Positions 1 through 9,868 are shown, numbered from the stretch's first letter. The stretch is DNA of 64,000 nucleotides from M55B112 sp040880545 (GCA_040880545.1 JBBDIE010000139.1:1-64000); one strand, 5' to 3'. The notes: generated from the sequence alone by a model not told the origin. Translations and numbers: made by a program.

Positions 1-121
1 CTCATACCCTGCTGGCCGGATGTTATGTCAGTAAATAACAGGGTGTATCAGGAATTTAATTTCCGATACCGGGCTTCGTCTTACATATTCTATCGGTGCA
101 GGATCCAAAAATTTGAAAATA

Positions 122-152
122 AAAAAGCCGTTCCTGGATGAAACGGCTTTTT
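122..152 (-). terminator. Rho-independent terminator after gldN
   Basis: A perfect 11-bp inverted repeat, AAAAAGCCGTT (122-132) and AACGGCTTTTT (142-152), surrounds a 9-nt loop. The T-run lies on the minus-strand exit, 23 bp past the gldN stop, so it should end the porP-gldKLMN transcript. The arms are A/T-capped on both sides, so it could also stop a plus-strand transcript entering from the left edge. Confidence 0.88.
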
Positions 153-174
153 ATGTTATTTCAAAATATCAGCA

Positions 175-1071
175 TTAATATTCCCAGAGATCATGTTCCA
201 TGATGAACAGATCATTCTTAATTCTTTGGGCTTCCATTAATGCATCCTGTCCTGTTACATAGTCAACGATAAACCTGTTTCCAAACTCATTGGATTCTGA
301 AGCGATCGTGCTTGCGAAACGTCGTTGAATGAACATATCATCAAACGAGATATTCTGGGCATCGTTGTTCGGATTATACACAGAATGCGTGGCAAACAGA
401 TCCCTGCACTCCGGGAAGTATACGAAGAAGGGAATTATCCTGTCCACACCTGGCATGGGTTGTCCGGTCTGCGCATCAATTTTAGGTTTGATGATCAGTG
501 GAGCCAGGGCAGTTATACGCACTCTCATTTCCGAGTGTTGTTTATCAAAGTACCACTTTTCTCTCACATAGAAACCTTTAACAGTTCCTCCGTTTATATT
601 CACCCTGAGTACCTCCACACCATCGTCACCAAAGACGGTATCGGCTTCAACACGTTTATATACCTCTTTGAGCGTTGTGGGCTCAGAAAAAGGGTTATTG
701 AAGTTGTTATATGCAAATGCCCTGATCTCACCGGATCGGATTCCTTCCATGAGCAATTGATAGAGGCTGTAACGATGTTCAATGGGTTCAGTTTCAGGAT
801 AACGTAGCGGATAATTCATACGTTGCCTGAGATCAATGATTCTCCAAAGGTCTTTCGACCACATCACATCTGCCTCCCTTAAGTAAGGATAGGGTATTGG
901 CTTCTTTGTAGGGATAATATGTTCCCTGGTATATACATCTTCCGGAATCTCTGTGGCTTGAGCGGTTCCGGGTCCGCCTTGCGAAATGCTGGTACTTGGC
1001 TGTTGTGCAAACACAATCGCCGAAAGGCCTGTAGCAAAAACGGATACAAACAGATATTTTGCAATCTTCAT
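175..1071 (-). CDS. gldN: GldN/PorN, T9SS ring component
   Basis: GldN (PorN) is a periplasmic protein that with GldK forms the large ring under the outer membrane of the type IX secretion system. The 298-residue length is typical. A signal peptide (residues 1-22, ending in VFAQQ) precedes a Q/S/T-rich linker and the conserved GldN region starting near residue 45. I chose the ATG at 1071. The open frame extends one codon further to a GTG at 1074, but the ATG sits two bases after the gldM stop (TAG-TG-ATG), the usual coupled arrangement. It is the last gene of the operon and is followed by a strong terminator. Identification rests on gene order and sequence recognition and is secure. Confidence 0.95.
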   Translation of the reverse strand: MKIAKYLFVSVFATGLSAIVFAQQPSTSISQGGPGTAQATEIPEDVYTREHIIPTKKPIPYPYLREADVMWSKDLWRIIDLRQRMNYPLRYPETEPIEHRYSLYQLLMEGIRSGEIRAFAYNNFNNPFSEPTTLKEVYKRVEADTVFGDDGVEVLRVNINGGTVKGFYVREKWYFDKQHSEMRVRITALAPLIIKPKIDAQTGQPMPGVDRIIPFFVYFPECRDLFATHSVYNPNNDAQNISFDDMFIQRRFASTIASESNEFGNRFIVDYVTGQDALMEAQRIKNDLFIMEHDLWEY

Positions 1072-1073
1072 CA

Positions 1074-2642
1074 CTATCGAATTTTAATTGTTATACTATT
1101 TAGCGGACGTTTAACGCCATCCGGTCCGATGGCTTGAATATCTTCAATAAATACTCTTTGTCCTGCTCTCATTCTCCTGAAAATATCTTTCTGGGCAGAG
1201 GTGAATGATTCACTTGTTGATTCTTCAATTATGTTGATTCCGCCTGAACCAACAACGTTCACTTTGAACCCTGTAACTGTAAAATCCACTTCAAACAGAA
1301 AATCTTCAGCAATAGCTTCTACCTTCTGGAGCCTTGTCAGGTCACTAAGTGTTAAAAACCCACTACCCTTTGGAAGTCCCTGTACGACAGCTGTTGGATC
1401 GGGAAGGTTCATTACCCTGAAGGTCATGTCACCCATAAAACTTTCCCTGCCATCCACCTCGGCAAAGACACTGATTTTACTTGTTGTTTCCCGGGGTCCG
1501 GGCTGAACAATATAATTTCCGGCGGAAACTTTTCTTAGTGTTCCGGCCGTAATTCTGGCTCTTACAGCGCTTTCGGTTACCCCTGACGCTGAAATTGATA
1601 CCGGATTGGACACCCCTCTGTAGAAAACGTTCATTTTTGTGGGAGATATAACAGCATTGGCTTCTGCAACGCGATAAGTTGAAGTAAAGGTTCTTTCAAT
1701 CATCTGTCCGTCGTTGTCAAGCCGGAGTACACCACGCCAGGTACGTTCTCCCGGAGTATTGGATGTGGTTGAGAAGATACCTTTTCCGGCCTCCACATCA
1801 AGCGTCTGTCCGCCTTCCAGGATAACCTCGGGGGCCTTCGTGGAGTCGTATGCTGCCAGGAAGACCTGCGCCCTGTATTCCTGTCCTTTGAACACTACAT
1901 TGGAATTGGGAAGAACCACTGCTTCAAGGACATTTACCTTAAAGTCTTTTGCATCCACCTGTTCAAGAAGGTAGCTAATCACATCAGATTCAACATTTCT
2001 CACATCGGCCTGCATCTTTGATAAAATGGTAACCACGGAAGCAAGTGGCAGGTGTTCAAAATTATGACTTTCCCACGGGTGATCGGGATCCCCCACCTTT
2101 TTAGCCGGATGGTCGTGGGTATCCAGGTTACCTTTAATGGACTCAATCAGGCCGGAATATTCTTCCGGCTCACTGATCAGAGAAGTCATTTGTTCCCTGA
2201 AGTTATTGATCATTTCCTTCAGTTCAGCGCCTTTCTTCCCTACGATCATTACTTGAGCAGGCGTATCAGTATCATCCTTTTTCTTGACGTCATTCAATTC
2301 AACCTCTCCATCAATAATTGCATCCGGGTCATTTTTACTGACGATTTCGACCTTGCATTCATTTATGAAATTAAAGAGCTCATCAGACAATCGTTTAACT
2401 TCATCAGATTTGTCTTTCCATTCACCCACCTTTTCTTCATTCTGCGAATAGGCCAGATCAAATTTATTGTACAAACCATCATTTTTTGAAGCAAAATTGG
2501 TCGTAGTCTGGTTGAGTCCGTGATCTACAATAACAAATGCATCGAGTACATCTTTAGACACATTCAACGCCAACATTGCTGTCAGCACCAAATACATCAT
2601 TCCGATCATTTTTTGTCTCGGAGTTTCCTTACCATGTCCCAT
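1074..2642 (-). CDS. gldM: GldM/PorM, T9SS motor-to-ring shaft
   Basis: GldM is anchored in the inner membrane by one N-terminal helix. Its helical and Ig-like periplasmic domains span to the GldK/GldN ring, and with GldL it forms the proton-driven motor of T9SS and gliding. The 522-residue protein opens with a short basic cytoplasmic stretch (MGHGKETPRQK) and a hydrophobic helix at about residues 13-32. A helical region runs to about 220, followed by beta-rich domains including the region around PTKMNVFYRGVSNPVSISA (about 340-360). This matches the family in order and length. The gene lies 28 bp after gldL and 2 bp before the gldN ATG. Confidence 0.96.
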   Translation of the reverse strand: MGHGKETPRQKMIGMMYLVLTAMLALNVSKDVLDAFVIVDHGLNQTTTNFASKNDGLYNKFDLAYSQNEEKVGEWKDKSDEVKRLSDELFNFINECKVEIVSKNDPDAIIDGEVELNDVKKKDDTDTPAQVMIVGKKGAELKEMINNFREQMTSLISEPEEYSGLIESIKGNLDTHDHPAKKVGDPDHPWESHNFEHLPLASVVTILSKMQADVRNVESDVISYLLEQVDAKDFKVNVLEAVVLPNSNVVFKGQEYRAQVFLAAYDSTKAPEVILEGGQTLDVEAGKGIFSTTSNTPGERTWRGVLRLDNDGQMIERTFTSTYRVAEANAVISPTKMNVFYRGVSNPVSISASGVTESAVRARITAGTLRKVSAGNYIVQPGPRETTSKISVFAEVDGRESFMGDMTFRVMNLPDPTAVVQGLPKGSGFLTLSDLTRLQKVEAIAEDFLFEVDFTVTGFKVNVVGSGGINIIEESTSESFTSAQKDIFRRMRAGQRVFIEDIQAIGPDGVKRPLNSITIKIR

Positions 2643-2670
2643 ACGAAATGGATTAAAATAAATTAATTAC

Positions 2671-3633
2671 TTATTTTTTCCGAATGCTCATAGCTGAGAG
2701 CATAGAACCGTAAATATTATTGAGTTCCGACAGGCTCTCGCTCAGCTTGGTGATCTCATCCTTATATTTCTGTGTTTCATCCACCGAAACCTTCAGACTG
2801 TTCACCATTTCATTGAGACCTTTATACACATCAGATGTTCCTTTCATGTATTCCTTACTGCCTTCTACCTGGGTGGAATAACTGGAATTAAGTTCAGCAA
2901 GGTTTTTTGTAAGTTGATCAAGTTGTCCCTGGAATTTTTTCTGACTGTCAGAAATTTGGGTATGTTCCTGTTTTACTTCTCCCGACATAGCTTCGTAAGC
3001 AGCTGTAAGATTTGCACTTGAAGAGGCAAATCTTTCTGCAATTTCCTTTCCTTTTTCATCAATCATACGGGAGGTATTTTTGTATGATTCTGCCAGTGTT
3101 TCAACCTGTTGGTTGAGTACACCTGTATTAGTACCATACGCAGTGGCCACCTGGTCCATATTGTTCGCGGCGGTTCCCATTTTATTGAAATACTCTTTTG
3201 TGGCAAGAGAAGATGCAGTTATATCTGCGATTGTTTCTGAAGAAGAAGAAATTGCGGTTATGCTTTTCCCCAGTTTTTTAACATCAGATTCACTGATTTG
3301 TGACTCCTGGATCAGTTCATCAAATTTTTGAAGTCCTACACTGCGGCCAGCAAGCGCCTGTTCCTTATATTCATCAATTTCATCCGGATCCGACATCCCG
3401 GCAAGTTCCGGATATACCAGTGTCCAGTCCAGTTCTTCGTGCAGCGGTTCAAAAGCTGAAAAGAAGAAAATAACTGCTTCGATCAGCAAACCACAGGTAA
3501 GCGCTATACTTGCTCCAGGCCAGTGCTGGATCTTAAACAGAGCTCCGACAATAACAATAGATGCCCCGAAACCATAAAGTTTGGCTGTAAACGATTTCCA
3601 GCCCGAACTTTGAACTATTTCTGTAATTCCCAT
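2671..3633 (-). CDS. gldL: GldL/PorL, T9SS proton-channel motor subunit
   Basis: GldL is the inner-membrane motor protein that pairs with GldM and is energised by the proton motive force. Two transmembrane helices lie at about residues 18-36 and 42-60. The conserved membrane motif KIQHWPGA falls between them, and an acidic residue (EAVIFF) in the second helix fits the family's proton-path glutamate. After the membrane part there is a Pro/Glu-rich stretch and a long serine-rich coiled coil (about 110-310). At 320 residues it resembles the long PorL form of Porphyromonas, not the shorter flavobacterial GldL (about 215 residues). It is followed 28 bp on by gldM. Confidence 0.95.
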   Translation of the reverse strand: MGITEIVQSSGWKSFTAKLYGFGASIVIVGALFKIQHWPGASIALTCGLLIEAVIFFFSAFEPLHEELDWTLVYPELAGMSDPDEIDEYKEQALAGRSVGLQKFDELIQESQISESDVKKLGKSITAISSSSETIADITASSLATKEYFNKMGTAANNMDQVATAYGTNTGVLNQQVETLAESYKNTSRMIDEKGKEIAERFASSSANLTAAYEAMSGEVKQEHTQISDSQKKFQGQLDQLTKNLAELNSSYSTQVEGSKEYMKGTSDVYKGLNEMVNSLKVSVDETQKYKDEITKLSESLSELNNIYGSMLSAMSIRKK

Positions 3634-3654
3634 AATACGATGTTTAGAATTAGT

Positions 3655-5070
3655 TTAGTTTGTACCTAGATATGACCGTACACAACGGAACCCAACATAG
3701 GATTTCGTCGTGTCCTGATATTCGTAATCACGCATACTTACTTGAAGATAGCGGGCAACATCTTTCCAGGAACCTCCCCTGATAACTTTTCGTTTCATAA
3801 CGGGAGGATCATTCGGATGTGCGTCATACTTGTAGTTGGGGTTCAAAGTTGAAGAAAAAACATAAGCAGATGGATCGTAAGCATTGATGGTCCATTCTGA
3901 AACATTTCCAGCCATATCATACAATCCGTATTCGTTTGCGCCGTAGGTTGCAACCCTTTCGGTGGCCAGGGCTCCGTCGTCAACATAGTTACCACGAAGC
4001 GGTTTGAAGTTTGCCACAAAACATCCAAGTTTATTCCTCAGGTATACACCACCCCACGGGTACATGCTGTGGTCCAGATTACCCCTGGCGGCAAATTCCC
4101 ATTCTGCTTCGATGGGGAGCCTGTAGTCCTGCACCAGGGGCATATCTGCCCTTGCAAGCGCCTCATTCAGGTAACTTGTTCTCCATACACAGAATGCGTT
4201 GGCCTGTTTCCAGGTGACACCAACCACCGGATAATAATCGTAGGAGGAATGCCAGAAATACATGGATGCCAATGGTTCATTATATGAATAGGTGAAATCT
4301 GCGATCCAGCAAAGGGTGTCCGGATATACCAGTACCCAGTCCTTGTGAACAAAAGATCCCCTGCTACTGATGGGCTCCTGTGTCCCGTCGGGCCTGGTAA
4401 CCTGCCCATCATAGGAGACTGTCGGATCAGCAGTACCACCACTGTATTCCAGTTTCATACGGTTACTCGACTTGGCAGCCTGGTGCAGGTCCACCCAGTA
4501 ATAATTGTAGATGAGTTTAGACACATCCAGCTCCCTGCCGCGTGGTGATAACTGATCGATCCCGGAATAATAGATACCCATTCCACCATCATCGGGATTG
4601 CTCGGATCTCCATAGACCATGGCTTTGAGATTGCCTTCCTTGTCTTTCTGTATGGCACTCATAGGTGTATCCCAGTTTATTCTGGGTTGTGCGTTTCTGT
4701 CATTCAACGGCTGGTCATTTTCATCCTTATACAAGAAATCTTCCACTCCGTTAACGGCCAGATATTTTCTGATTATAGAGTCACGTACCCAGAATACAAA
4801 TTGCCTGTATTCGTTATTAGTGATCTCTGTTTCATCCATCCAGAATGCATCAATTGACACAGTTCTGGAAATAGCATTCTGTGTCCAGGCGACATCCTGA
4901 TCACTAGGTCCCATTGTGAAGGAACCTGACGGAATAAATAACATTCCGTGCGGGTCTGGTTCAATAAATGTTTTACGTCCCTGTACTCCAACAAGTTCCC
5001 CTGAATTGTTGTAATTTGAACAACTACCCAGTAGCACTGCAATAGCGCCTAATATTAATCCTCTTTTCAT
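3655..5070 (-). CDS. gldK: GldK/PorK, T9SS ring lipoprotein
   Basis: GldK is an outer-membrane lipoprotein of the formylglycine-generating-enzyme (sulfatase-modifying factor) fold that builds the T9SS ring with GldN. The ATG at 5070 was chosen because it gives a clean lipoprotein signal MKRGLILGAIAVLLGSC, with the lipobox cysteine at residue 17. The 15 upstream in-frame codons would put polar residues before it. The FGE-like domain shows GSFTMGPSDQD near the start, ARGNLDHSMYPWGG and DMAGNVSEW in the middle, and VIRGGSWKD and YVGFRCVRS at the end. The protein is 471 residues. FGE catalytic cysteines are not expected, since the family is structural here. It lies between porP and gldL. Confidence 0.95.
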   Translation of the reverse strand: MKRGLILGAIAVLLGSCSNYNNSGELVGVQGRKTFIEPDPHGMLFIPSGSFTMGPSDQDVAWTQNAISRTVSIDAFWMDETEITNNEYRQFVFWVRDSIIRKYLAVNGVEDFLYKDENDQPLNDRNAQPRINWDTPMSAIQKDKEGNLKAMVYGDPSNPDDGGMGIYYSGIDQLSPRGRELDVSKLIYNYYWVDLHQAAKSSNRMKLEYSGGTADPTVSYDGQVTRPDGTQEPISSRGSFVHKDWVLVYPDTLCWIADFTYSYNEPLASMYFWHSSYDYYPVVGVTWKQANAFCVWRTSYLNEALARADMPLVQDYRLPIEAEWEFAARGNLDHSMYPWGGVYLRNKLGCFVANFKPLRGNYVDDGALATERVATYGANEYGLYDMAGNVSEWTINAYDPSAYVFSSTLNPNYKYDAHPNDPPVMKRKVIRGGSWKDVARYLQVSMRDYEYQDTTKSYVGFRCVRSYLGTN

Positions 5071-5147
5071 GGTTCGCGTGTTTATCCAATAACTGTCTGT
5101 ATTCAAGATGTTCAAGTTATAAAAAACAATCTAAATATAGTAAAATA

Positions 5148-6095
5148 TTATAAAAATCTAATGCTCTCATATTTTTGCGGATTTTTATCGAGACTCAGAT
5201 CGAAACAATACCGAAGTGTAATCTCGTGTGATCCGCTGCTGTACTTAACCAGGGGAGATAATTCAAAATCAAATGAATAACCCACTTTCACGCCGTTTAA
5301 CATATCTATACCAGCCAGCGCACTGATTGCTCCTCCCACAGAATAAGAAACTCCTCCCCAGAATCTTTTATTGTATCTTACATTCGTGTTCAGGTATATA
5401 TGATTTACTTTTCCGTCAGTCTGAATCATGAACGATGGTAACAATTCAAACATGGGGTTTACCAGTTGAATATTGTAACCACCAACAACATAATAATGTC
5501 TTACCAATCGTGGCTCGGCAAATTCTTCCGGATAATTAAACGAAGTTTGGTTCAAATGTGTTGTTGAAATACCAAAATATAATTTTTCAGTAGAGTAAAA
5601 AGCCCCCAGTCCCATATCTAATCCAAACAGGCTGCTGGAATTTTTCGGGATTGCATCATCAGCATCCACGTTGATCACATCAGCGCCATTCAGCCCTGAC
5701 GGATCGAATGAGTGATTCGCAACACCCACGTTAAATCCAGTTCCCAATACGCCTGCTCCCAGGTTCATCTTATAAGAATAGGATACATTTACGAAAAGGT
5801 CATTATTCAAAGCAATATCATCGTTCAGGAAATTTATCCCGACACCATGTGATCTGCCGAACAAATTAAACGGAGCATGCGCGGTGAAGGTTGTCACAAC
5901 AGGGGCATCGGGCATTCCCCACCATTGTTTCCGGAATGATGCCGCTGCACATATCTTGTCCGACTGACCTATGGCCCCGGGATTATACACGGGAACAAGG
6001 AACATATTCTGACTAAGCTTAGGATCTTGTTGTGCCATAGTATTAAGTGAAATACTCACCAATAAAAATATGCATGCCAGTTTATCCATATTCAT
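5148..6095 (-). CDS. porP: PorP/SprF family T9SS outer-membrane protein
   Basis: PorP/SprF proteins are predicted outer-membrane beta barrels that attach to the T9SS machinery and assist secretion or surface attachment of specific partners. The 315-residue protein has a signal peptide (residues 1-21, ending TMAQQ). It then shows the family signature DPKLSQNMFLVPVYNPGAIG, followed by repeated amphipathic beta strands with aromatic ends. Its position directly before gldK matches the porP-porK-porL-porM-porN order of Porphyromonas, so I use porP, although window-internal data cannot separate PorP from an SprF paralogue. It is probably the first gene of the operon, with 187 bp of non-coding DNA upstream. 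Confidence 0.9.
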   Translation of the reverse strand: MNMDKLACIFLLVSISLNTMAQQDPKLSQNMFLVPVYNPGAIGQSDKICAAASFRKQWWGMPDAPVVTTFTAHAPFNLFGRSHGVGINFLNDDIALNNDLFVNVSYSYKMNLGAGVLGTGFNVGVANHSFDPSGLNGADVINVDADDAIPKNSSSLFGLDMGLGAFYSTEKLYFGISTTHLNQTSFNYPEEFAEPRLVRHYYVVGGYNIQLVNPMFELLPSFMIQTDGKVNHIYLNTNVRYNKRFWGGVSYSVGGAISALAGIDMLNGVKVGYSFDFELSPLVKYSSGSHEITLRYCFDLSLDKNPQKYESIRFL

Positions 6096-6282
6096 TCCAA
6101 AAAAGCCTGTATCAGTTTATACAACGCTTTTTACCAAAGTAAAATAAGTAAAAATTATCCGATGTCACAAATATTATTAACAGTTGGATGTTAATAAAGG
6201 GAATTGTTAAATCTTCCGGTATTTTTACTTATCTCATCCCTGCGTTTTAATCAGTCCTCCTATTCAACGAATAATCTGGCAA

Positions 6283-7455
6283 TTAATTACCCAGGCGATG
6301 CAAATAACGCCACCAGCGATCCGGAATAACATTTTTGCATGCCTGCTTATAATCTTCATACGAACAAGCGATAAAATAGTTATGATTTGTTGCAGGATTT
6401 TTTACCGGAATTTCGATCCACCACCTTTCGGAGAGGTTGCTCTTATAAAAAATAAGCTCCTGGTCAATATCCTCCGGTGTGATGATGAATTTCTTGGTAT
6501 GTTTCGAAGTAACCAGCGGATTTTCCTTCAGACGATGGGACAAACCATCTATAAAGTACCAGGTGGCCTGGGCGGCGAGGTGACTGGTCTGGCCGTTCAG
6601 ATCCTTTTCAGGAGAAAGTTCAAATAGTCCGCAAACCTTTACCTTCTCACTAATCCCTCCATACCTTGTAATGGCACAGAGTTCATCTCCGAACAGACCA
6701 TTAGGTGAAGGGGTGGTTACACCAGGCGCATCGGAATGGCGGACCACATTCATATCTATACTGATGAGATCGGCATCCCTGATAAGTGGTTCGGCCTTTT
6801 TAATGTTTTCCCTGAGTTCACCCAGGCGTATACTCTCCATGGATTCCTCTGCAATCAGGTCCATCTGGTTCCCGGCAATAAAGTATTGCTGGTGTCCCAA
6901 ATTTGAATAGGTGAATTTTTTCTTGGATTCTTTATCGAAGATATAATTCAGGTAATTCCTTGAATTGATTCCGGTTTCATTTTCCATCCAGAAGTCGAAA
7001 CGCGGATCCACGGTAAGGATCTGCCGGATTCCTTTAAGTTTCCGGAGTGCAAGAATCACGCCGAATGTCAGGTCTTGTGAACCCCCGATAAAGAATGGGA
7101 TCACTTCACGTTCCATCAGTTCAAGAGTGATATCGCGGATGGCATAATAGGTGTCGTTGATATTCTCTGTGATTTTCAGATTTCCCAGGTCAATTACCTT
7201 TACATTATTGTTGATTTTTCGTAACTGGTATAACATCCCCCTAACCTTATCGGGGGCATCGGCGCTTCCTTTAATATAGGCTGCTTTTTCTTGTGGCACG
7301 CCGATCAGGGCCAGCTGGTATTTATTCAGGTCTCTGATAGGCTGGTCGGGCGTATGGATGGAAATATTTCTGCTGAATGAATATTTTTCAGGCAGAAAGT
7401 GAAATTCAGGTCGGTCCAGACTTACAGGGTCAAAATAGCCGTTGAGGTCCATCAT
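6283..7455 (-). CDS. Degenerate arginase/formimidoylglutamase-fold protein
   Basis: This 390-residue protein has the alpha/beta fold pattern of ureohydrolases (arginase, agmatinase, formimidoylglutamase), but the manganese site is eroded. Where the family has GGDHS it has GGSQD. The DAHxD motif reads DPRFD, and the SxDxDxxDP motif reads SIDMNVVRHSDAP. By alignment in the head about half of the six metal ligands are replaced (His to Gln, His to Arg, Asp to Asn). Such proteins are often annotated formimidoylglutamase in Bacteroidota, but no catalytic role should be assumed. The start is the ATG at 7455, 7 bp after the topA stop; a longer frame would overlap topA. It is probably co-transcribed with topA. 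Confidence 0.75.
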   Translation of the reverse strand: MMDLNGYFDPVSLDRPEFHFLPEKYSFSRNISIHTPDQPIRDLNKYQLALIGVPQEKAAYIKGSADAPDKVRGMLYQLRKINNNVKVIDLGNLKITENINDTYYAIRDITLELMEREVIPFFIGGSQDLTFGVILALRKLKGIRQILTVDPRFDFWMENETGINSRNYLNYIFDKESKKKFTYSNLGHQQYFIAGNQMDLIAEESMESIRLGELRENIKKAEPLIRDADLISIDMNVVRHSDAPGVTTPSPNGLFGDELCAITRYGGISEKVKVCGLFELSPEKDLNGQTSHLAAQATWYFIDGLSHRLKENPLVTSKHTKKFIITPEDIDQELIFYKSNLSERWWIEIPVKNPATNHNYFIACSYEDYKQACKNVIPDRWWRYLHRLGN

Positions 7456-7462
7456 GTGATTT

Positions 7463-9781
7463 TTATTTTTTTCGTCTGCGGGCGGGTTTATCCGGAGCTT
7501 TCTCAATGATTTCCAGGCACTCCTCAAGGGTCAGTTCATCCGGTTTTTTGCTTTTGGGGATCTTGTAATTTTTCTTGTTGTAGGCAATATAGGGCCCATA
7601 CCTTCCATTAAGTACCTGTAAGCCAGGCTTATCATCGAACTCTTTGATGATCCTGTTTTTTTCTTCCTCTCTTTTCTTCCTGATCAGTTCAATGGCATGG
7701 TCGAGCGTTACCGTATGGGGATCATCCTCTTTTCCGAGGGATACAAACTTATTCTGGTGCCTGATATAGGGGCCGAACCTGCCAATAGCTGCTGTAACGT
7801 CAGCATCCTCAAACTGCCCCAGGGTCCGTGGAAGTTTAAAAAGGTCCATCGCCTCCTCCATGGTGAGGGATTCCATACTCTGGCCTTTTAATAAGCTTGC
7901 AAAACGTGGTTTTTCCTCATCTTCAACATCACCGATCTGAACCATGGGCCCGAAACGCCCGATTTTCACAGAGACCGGTTTTCCCGAATCCGGGTCCGTC
8001 CCCAAAATCCTTTCCCCTTTTGACTTTTCTGAGGTTTGCATGGTTTCATCCACTTTTTTGTGGAACGGATCGTAAAATTTACTGATCATCTCCGTCCATT
8101 CTGCTTCACCCAGCGCAATGGAATCAAATTCTTTTTCAACGTCTGCCGTAAAATTGTAGTTCATAATTTCTACGAAATACTGTTCAAGAAAATCATTTAC
8201 CACGATGCCGATGTCTGTCGGGAACAATTTTTGCTTCTCCTGTCCAAAGTTTTCAGACAGCTCTTTTTGTTCTATATTCCCGTTTTTGAGTACCAGGCTG
8301 GTAATCTCCCGTTTTTGTCCCTCTCGTGTCTCCTTAATAACATAATTTCTGTTCTGGATCGTAGTAATTGTGGGAGCATAGGTTGAGGGTCGTCCGATAC
8401 CCAGTTCTTCCATCTTTTTCACAAGGCTGGCCTCGGTATATCTTGCGGCCGGGGTTGTAAATTTCTGAACAGCCTCCATAATTTTGTAAGTGAGCATATC
8501 GTTCTGTTTCATGGGGGGGAGGAGGCTTCCTGTCTCTTCATCATGCTCATCGTCAAACGACTCCATGTAAACTTTGAGGAAACCGTCAAAGAACAACACC
8601 TCCCCGGTGGCAACAAAATGTTCCACTGCGGTGGAGATATCAATTTTTATGGTGGTTCTCTCGAGCTGAGCATCACTCATTTGCGATGCGATGGTTCTTT
8701 TCCAGATCAGTTCGTAAAGTCGCTTTTCCTGGTTACCACCCTCAATGGTACGATTGCTGATATAGGTGGGTCTAATGGCCTCGTGGGCTTCCTGTGCTCC
8801 CTTTGATTTGGTTGCATATTTCCGGACTTTCAGATATTTCTCGCCAAAAGAAGACTTGATCTCGGCGGAGGCAGTTGAAATGGCCATTGAGGAGAGATTC
8901 ACGGAATCTGTTCGCATGTAGGTAATAAGTCCCGATTCGTAAAGACGCTGAGCGATGGCCATGGTCTGCGAAACAGAATAGCCAAGTTTCCTGCTAGCCT
9001 CCTGTTGCAGGGTTGAAGTAGTGAATGGAGGGGAAGGCGATTTTTTGCCAGGCTTTTTCTCAACAGATCCGACAGTGAAGGTGGCCGGTTTGCATTTTTC
9101 AAGAAATTCCCTGGTCTCCCCGATGGTATCAAATCTTTTGGAAAGGTCCGCTTTCAATTCCTGGCCTGTTACACTGTCTCCTTCCTTTACAAACCTGGCC
9201 AGGACCCTGAAATAGCTTTTCGGTGTAAATGCGTTGATCTCTCTTTCGCGCTCAACGATCAGTTTTACCGCAACACTCTGTACCCGTCCTGCCGAAAGGG
9301 ATGGTTTCACTTTTTTCCACAACAGTGGAGAGAGTTCAAAACCCACCAACCTGTCCAGGACCCGTCTGGCTTGCTGGGCATTGACCAGGTTTATGTCAAT
9401 ATTCCGTGGATTTTCAATGGCCCTTTGAATGGCATCTTTGGTGATTTCATGGAAGACGATCCTTTTGGTCTTTGCATGGTCCAGCCCAAGCACCTCCTGG
9501 AGGTGCCATGCAATCGCTTCTCCTTCCCGGTCCTCATCCGAGGCGATCCATACCGTATTGGCTTTTTTGGACAAATCCTTAAGTTCCTTAACAACTTTTT
9601 TCTTGTCGGCCGAAATAATGTAATCGGGGTTGAAATCATTTTCGATGTCAATTCCCAAATTCTTTTTTGCAAGATCCCTGACATGTCCGAAACTCGACTT
9701 TACCACGTAATCCTTGCCCAGAAACTTTTCTATGGTCCTCGCTTTAGCCGGAGACTCTACTATTACCAAATTCTCAATCAT
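7463..9781 (-). CDS. topA: DNA topoisomerase I (type IA)
   Basis: TopA relaxes negative supercoils by single-strand passage. The 772-residue protein has an N-terminal TOPRIM domain (residues 1-115, with E9 in VESPAKA and D82/D84 in SDEDREGE). The type IA core follows, with the catalytic tyrosine Y288 in GLITYMRTDS. The C-terminus has no zinc-finger cysteines. It carries instead three TopoI C-terminal repeats (GRFGPMVQIG, GRFGPYIRHQ, GRYGPYIAYN, roughly residues 590-760) and a basic tail ending ARRRKK. The gene has its own promoter facing away from pbp1A and is followed at 7 bp by the arginase-like gene. Confidence 0.97.
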   Translation of the reverse strand: MIENLVIVESPAKARTIEKFLGKDYVVKSSFGHVRDLAKKNLGIDIENDFNPDYIISADKKKVVKELKDLSKKANTVWIASDEDREGEAIAWHLQEVLGLDHAKTKRIVFHEITKDAIQRAIENPRNIDINLVNAQQARRVLDRLVGFELSPLLWKKVKPSLSAGRVQSVAVKLIVEREREINAFTPKSYFRVLARFVKEGDSVTGQELKADLSKRFDTIGETREFLEKCKPATFTVGSVEKKPGKKSPSPPFTTSTLQQEASRKLGYSVSQTMAIAQRLYESGLITYMRTDSVNLSSMAISTASAEIKSSFGEKYLKVRKYATKSKGAQEAHEAIRPTYISNRTIEGGNQEKRLYELIWKRTIASQMSDAQLERTTIKIDISTAVEHFVATGEVLFFDGFLKVYMESFDDEHDEETGSLLPPMKQNDMLTYKIMEAVQKFTTPAARYTEASLVKKMEELGIGRPSTYAPTITTIQNRNYVIKETREGQKREITSLVLKNGNIEQKELSENFGQEKQKLFPTDIGIVVNDFLEQYFVEIMNYNFTADVEKEFDSIALGEAEWTEMISKFYDPFHKKVDETMQTSEKSKGERILGTDPDSGKPVSVKIGRFGPMVQIGDVEDEEKPRFASLLKGQSMESLTMEEAMDLFKLPRTLGQFEDADVTAAIGRFGPYIRHQNKFVSLGKEDDPHTVTLDHAIELIRKKREEEKNRIIKEFDDKPGLQVLNGRYGPYIAYNKKNYKIPKSKKPDELTLEECLEIIEKAPDKPARRRKK

Positions 9782-9815
9782 ATTTTCAACCGTTCTACTT
9801 TATTATAAGAAAGCA

Positions 9816-9848
9816 CAAAATTATACCAATTGATTTAGTACTCTCAAA
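9816..9848 (-). promoter_or_regulatory. topA promoter
   Basis: Read on the minus strand, a TTTG box (plus-strand CAAA 9845-9848) lies 21 bp before TAATTTTG (plus-strand CAAAATTA 9816-9823). This matches the Bacteroidota -33 TTTG and -7 TAnnTTTG consensus with usual spacing. The predicted start of transcription is near 9809, about 28 nt before the topA ATG. Confidence 0.7.
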
Positions 9849-9868
9849 TTTTTACTGCAAATAATTAT

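Noticed and set aside
1..141. A frame open from the left edge to a TGA at 139-141 on the plus strand
   Set aside because: It runs into the gldN terminator hairpin, has no recognisable motif, and may be an accidental frame. Without the sequence to the left it cannot be called a gene.
325..807. 160-codon plus-strand frame antisense to gldN
   Set aside because: It lies wholly inside a well-supported gene on the other strand, and no motif or promoter supports it.
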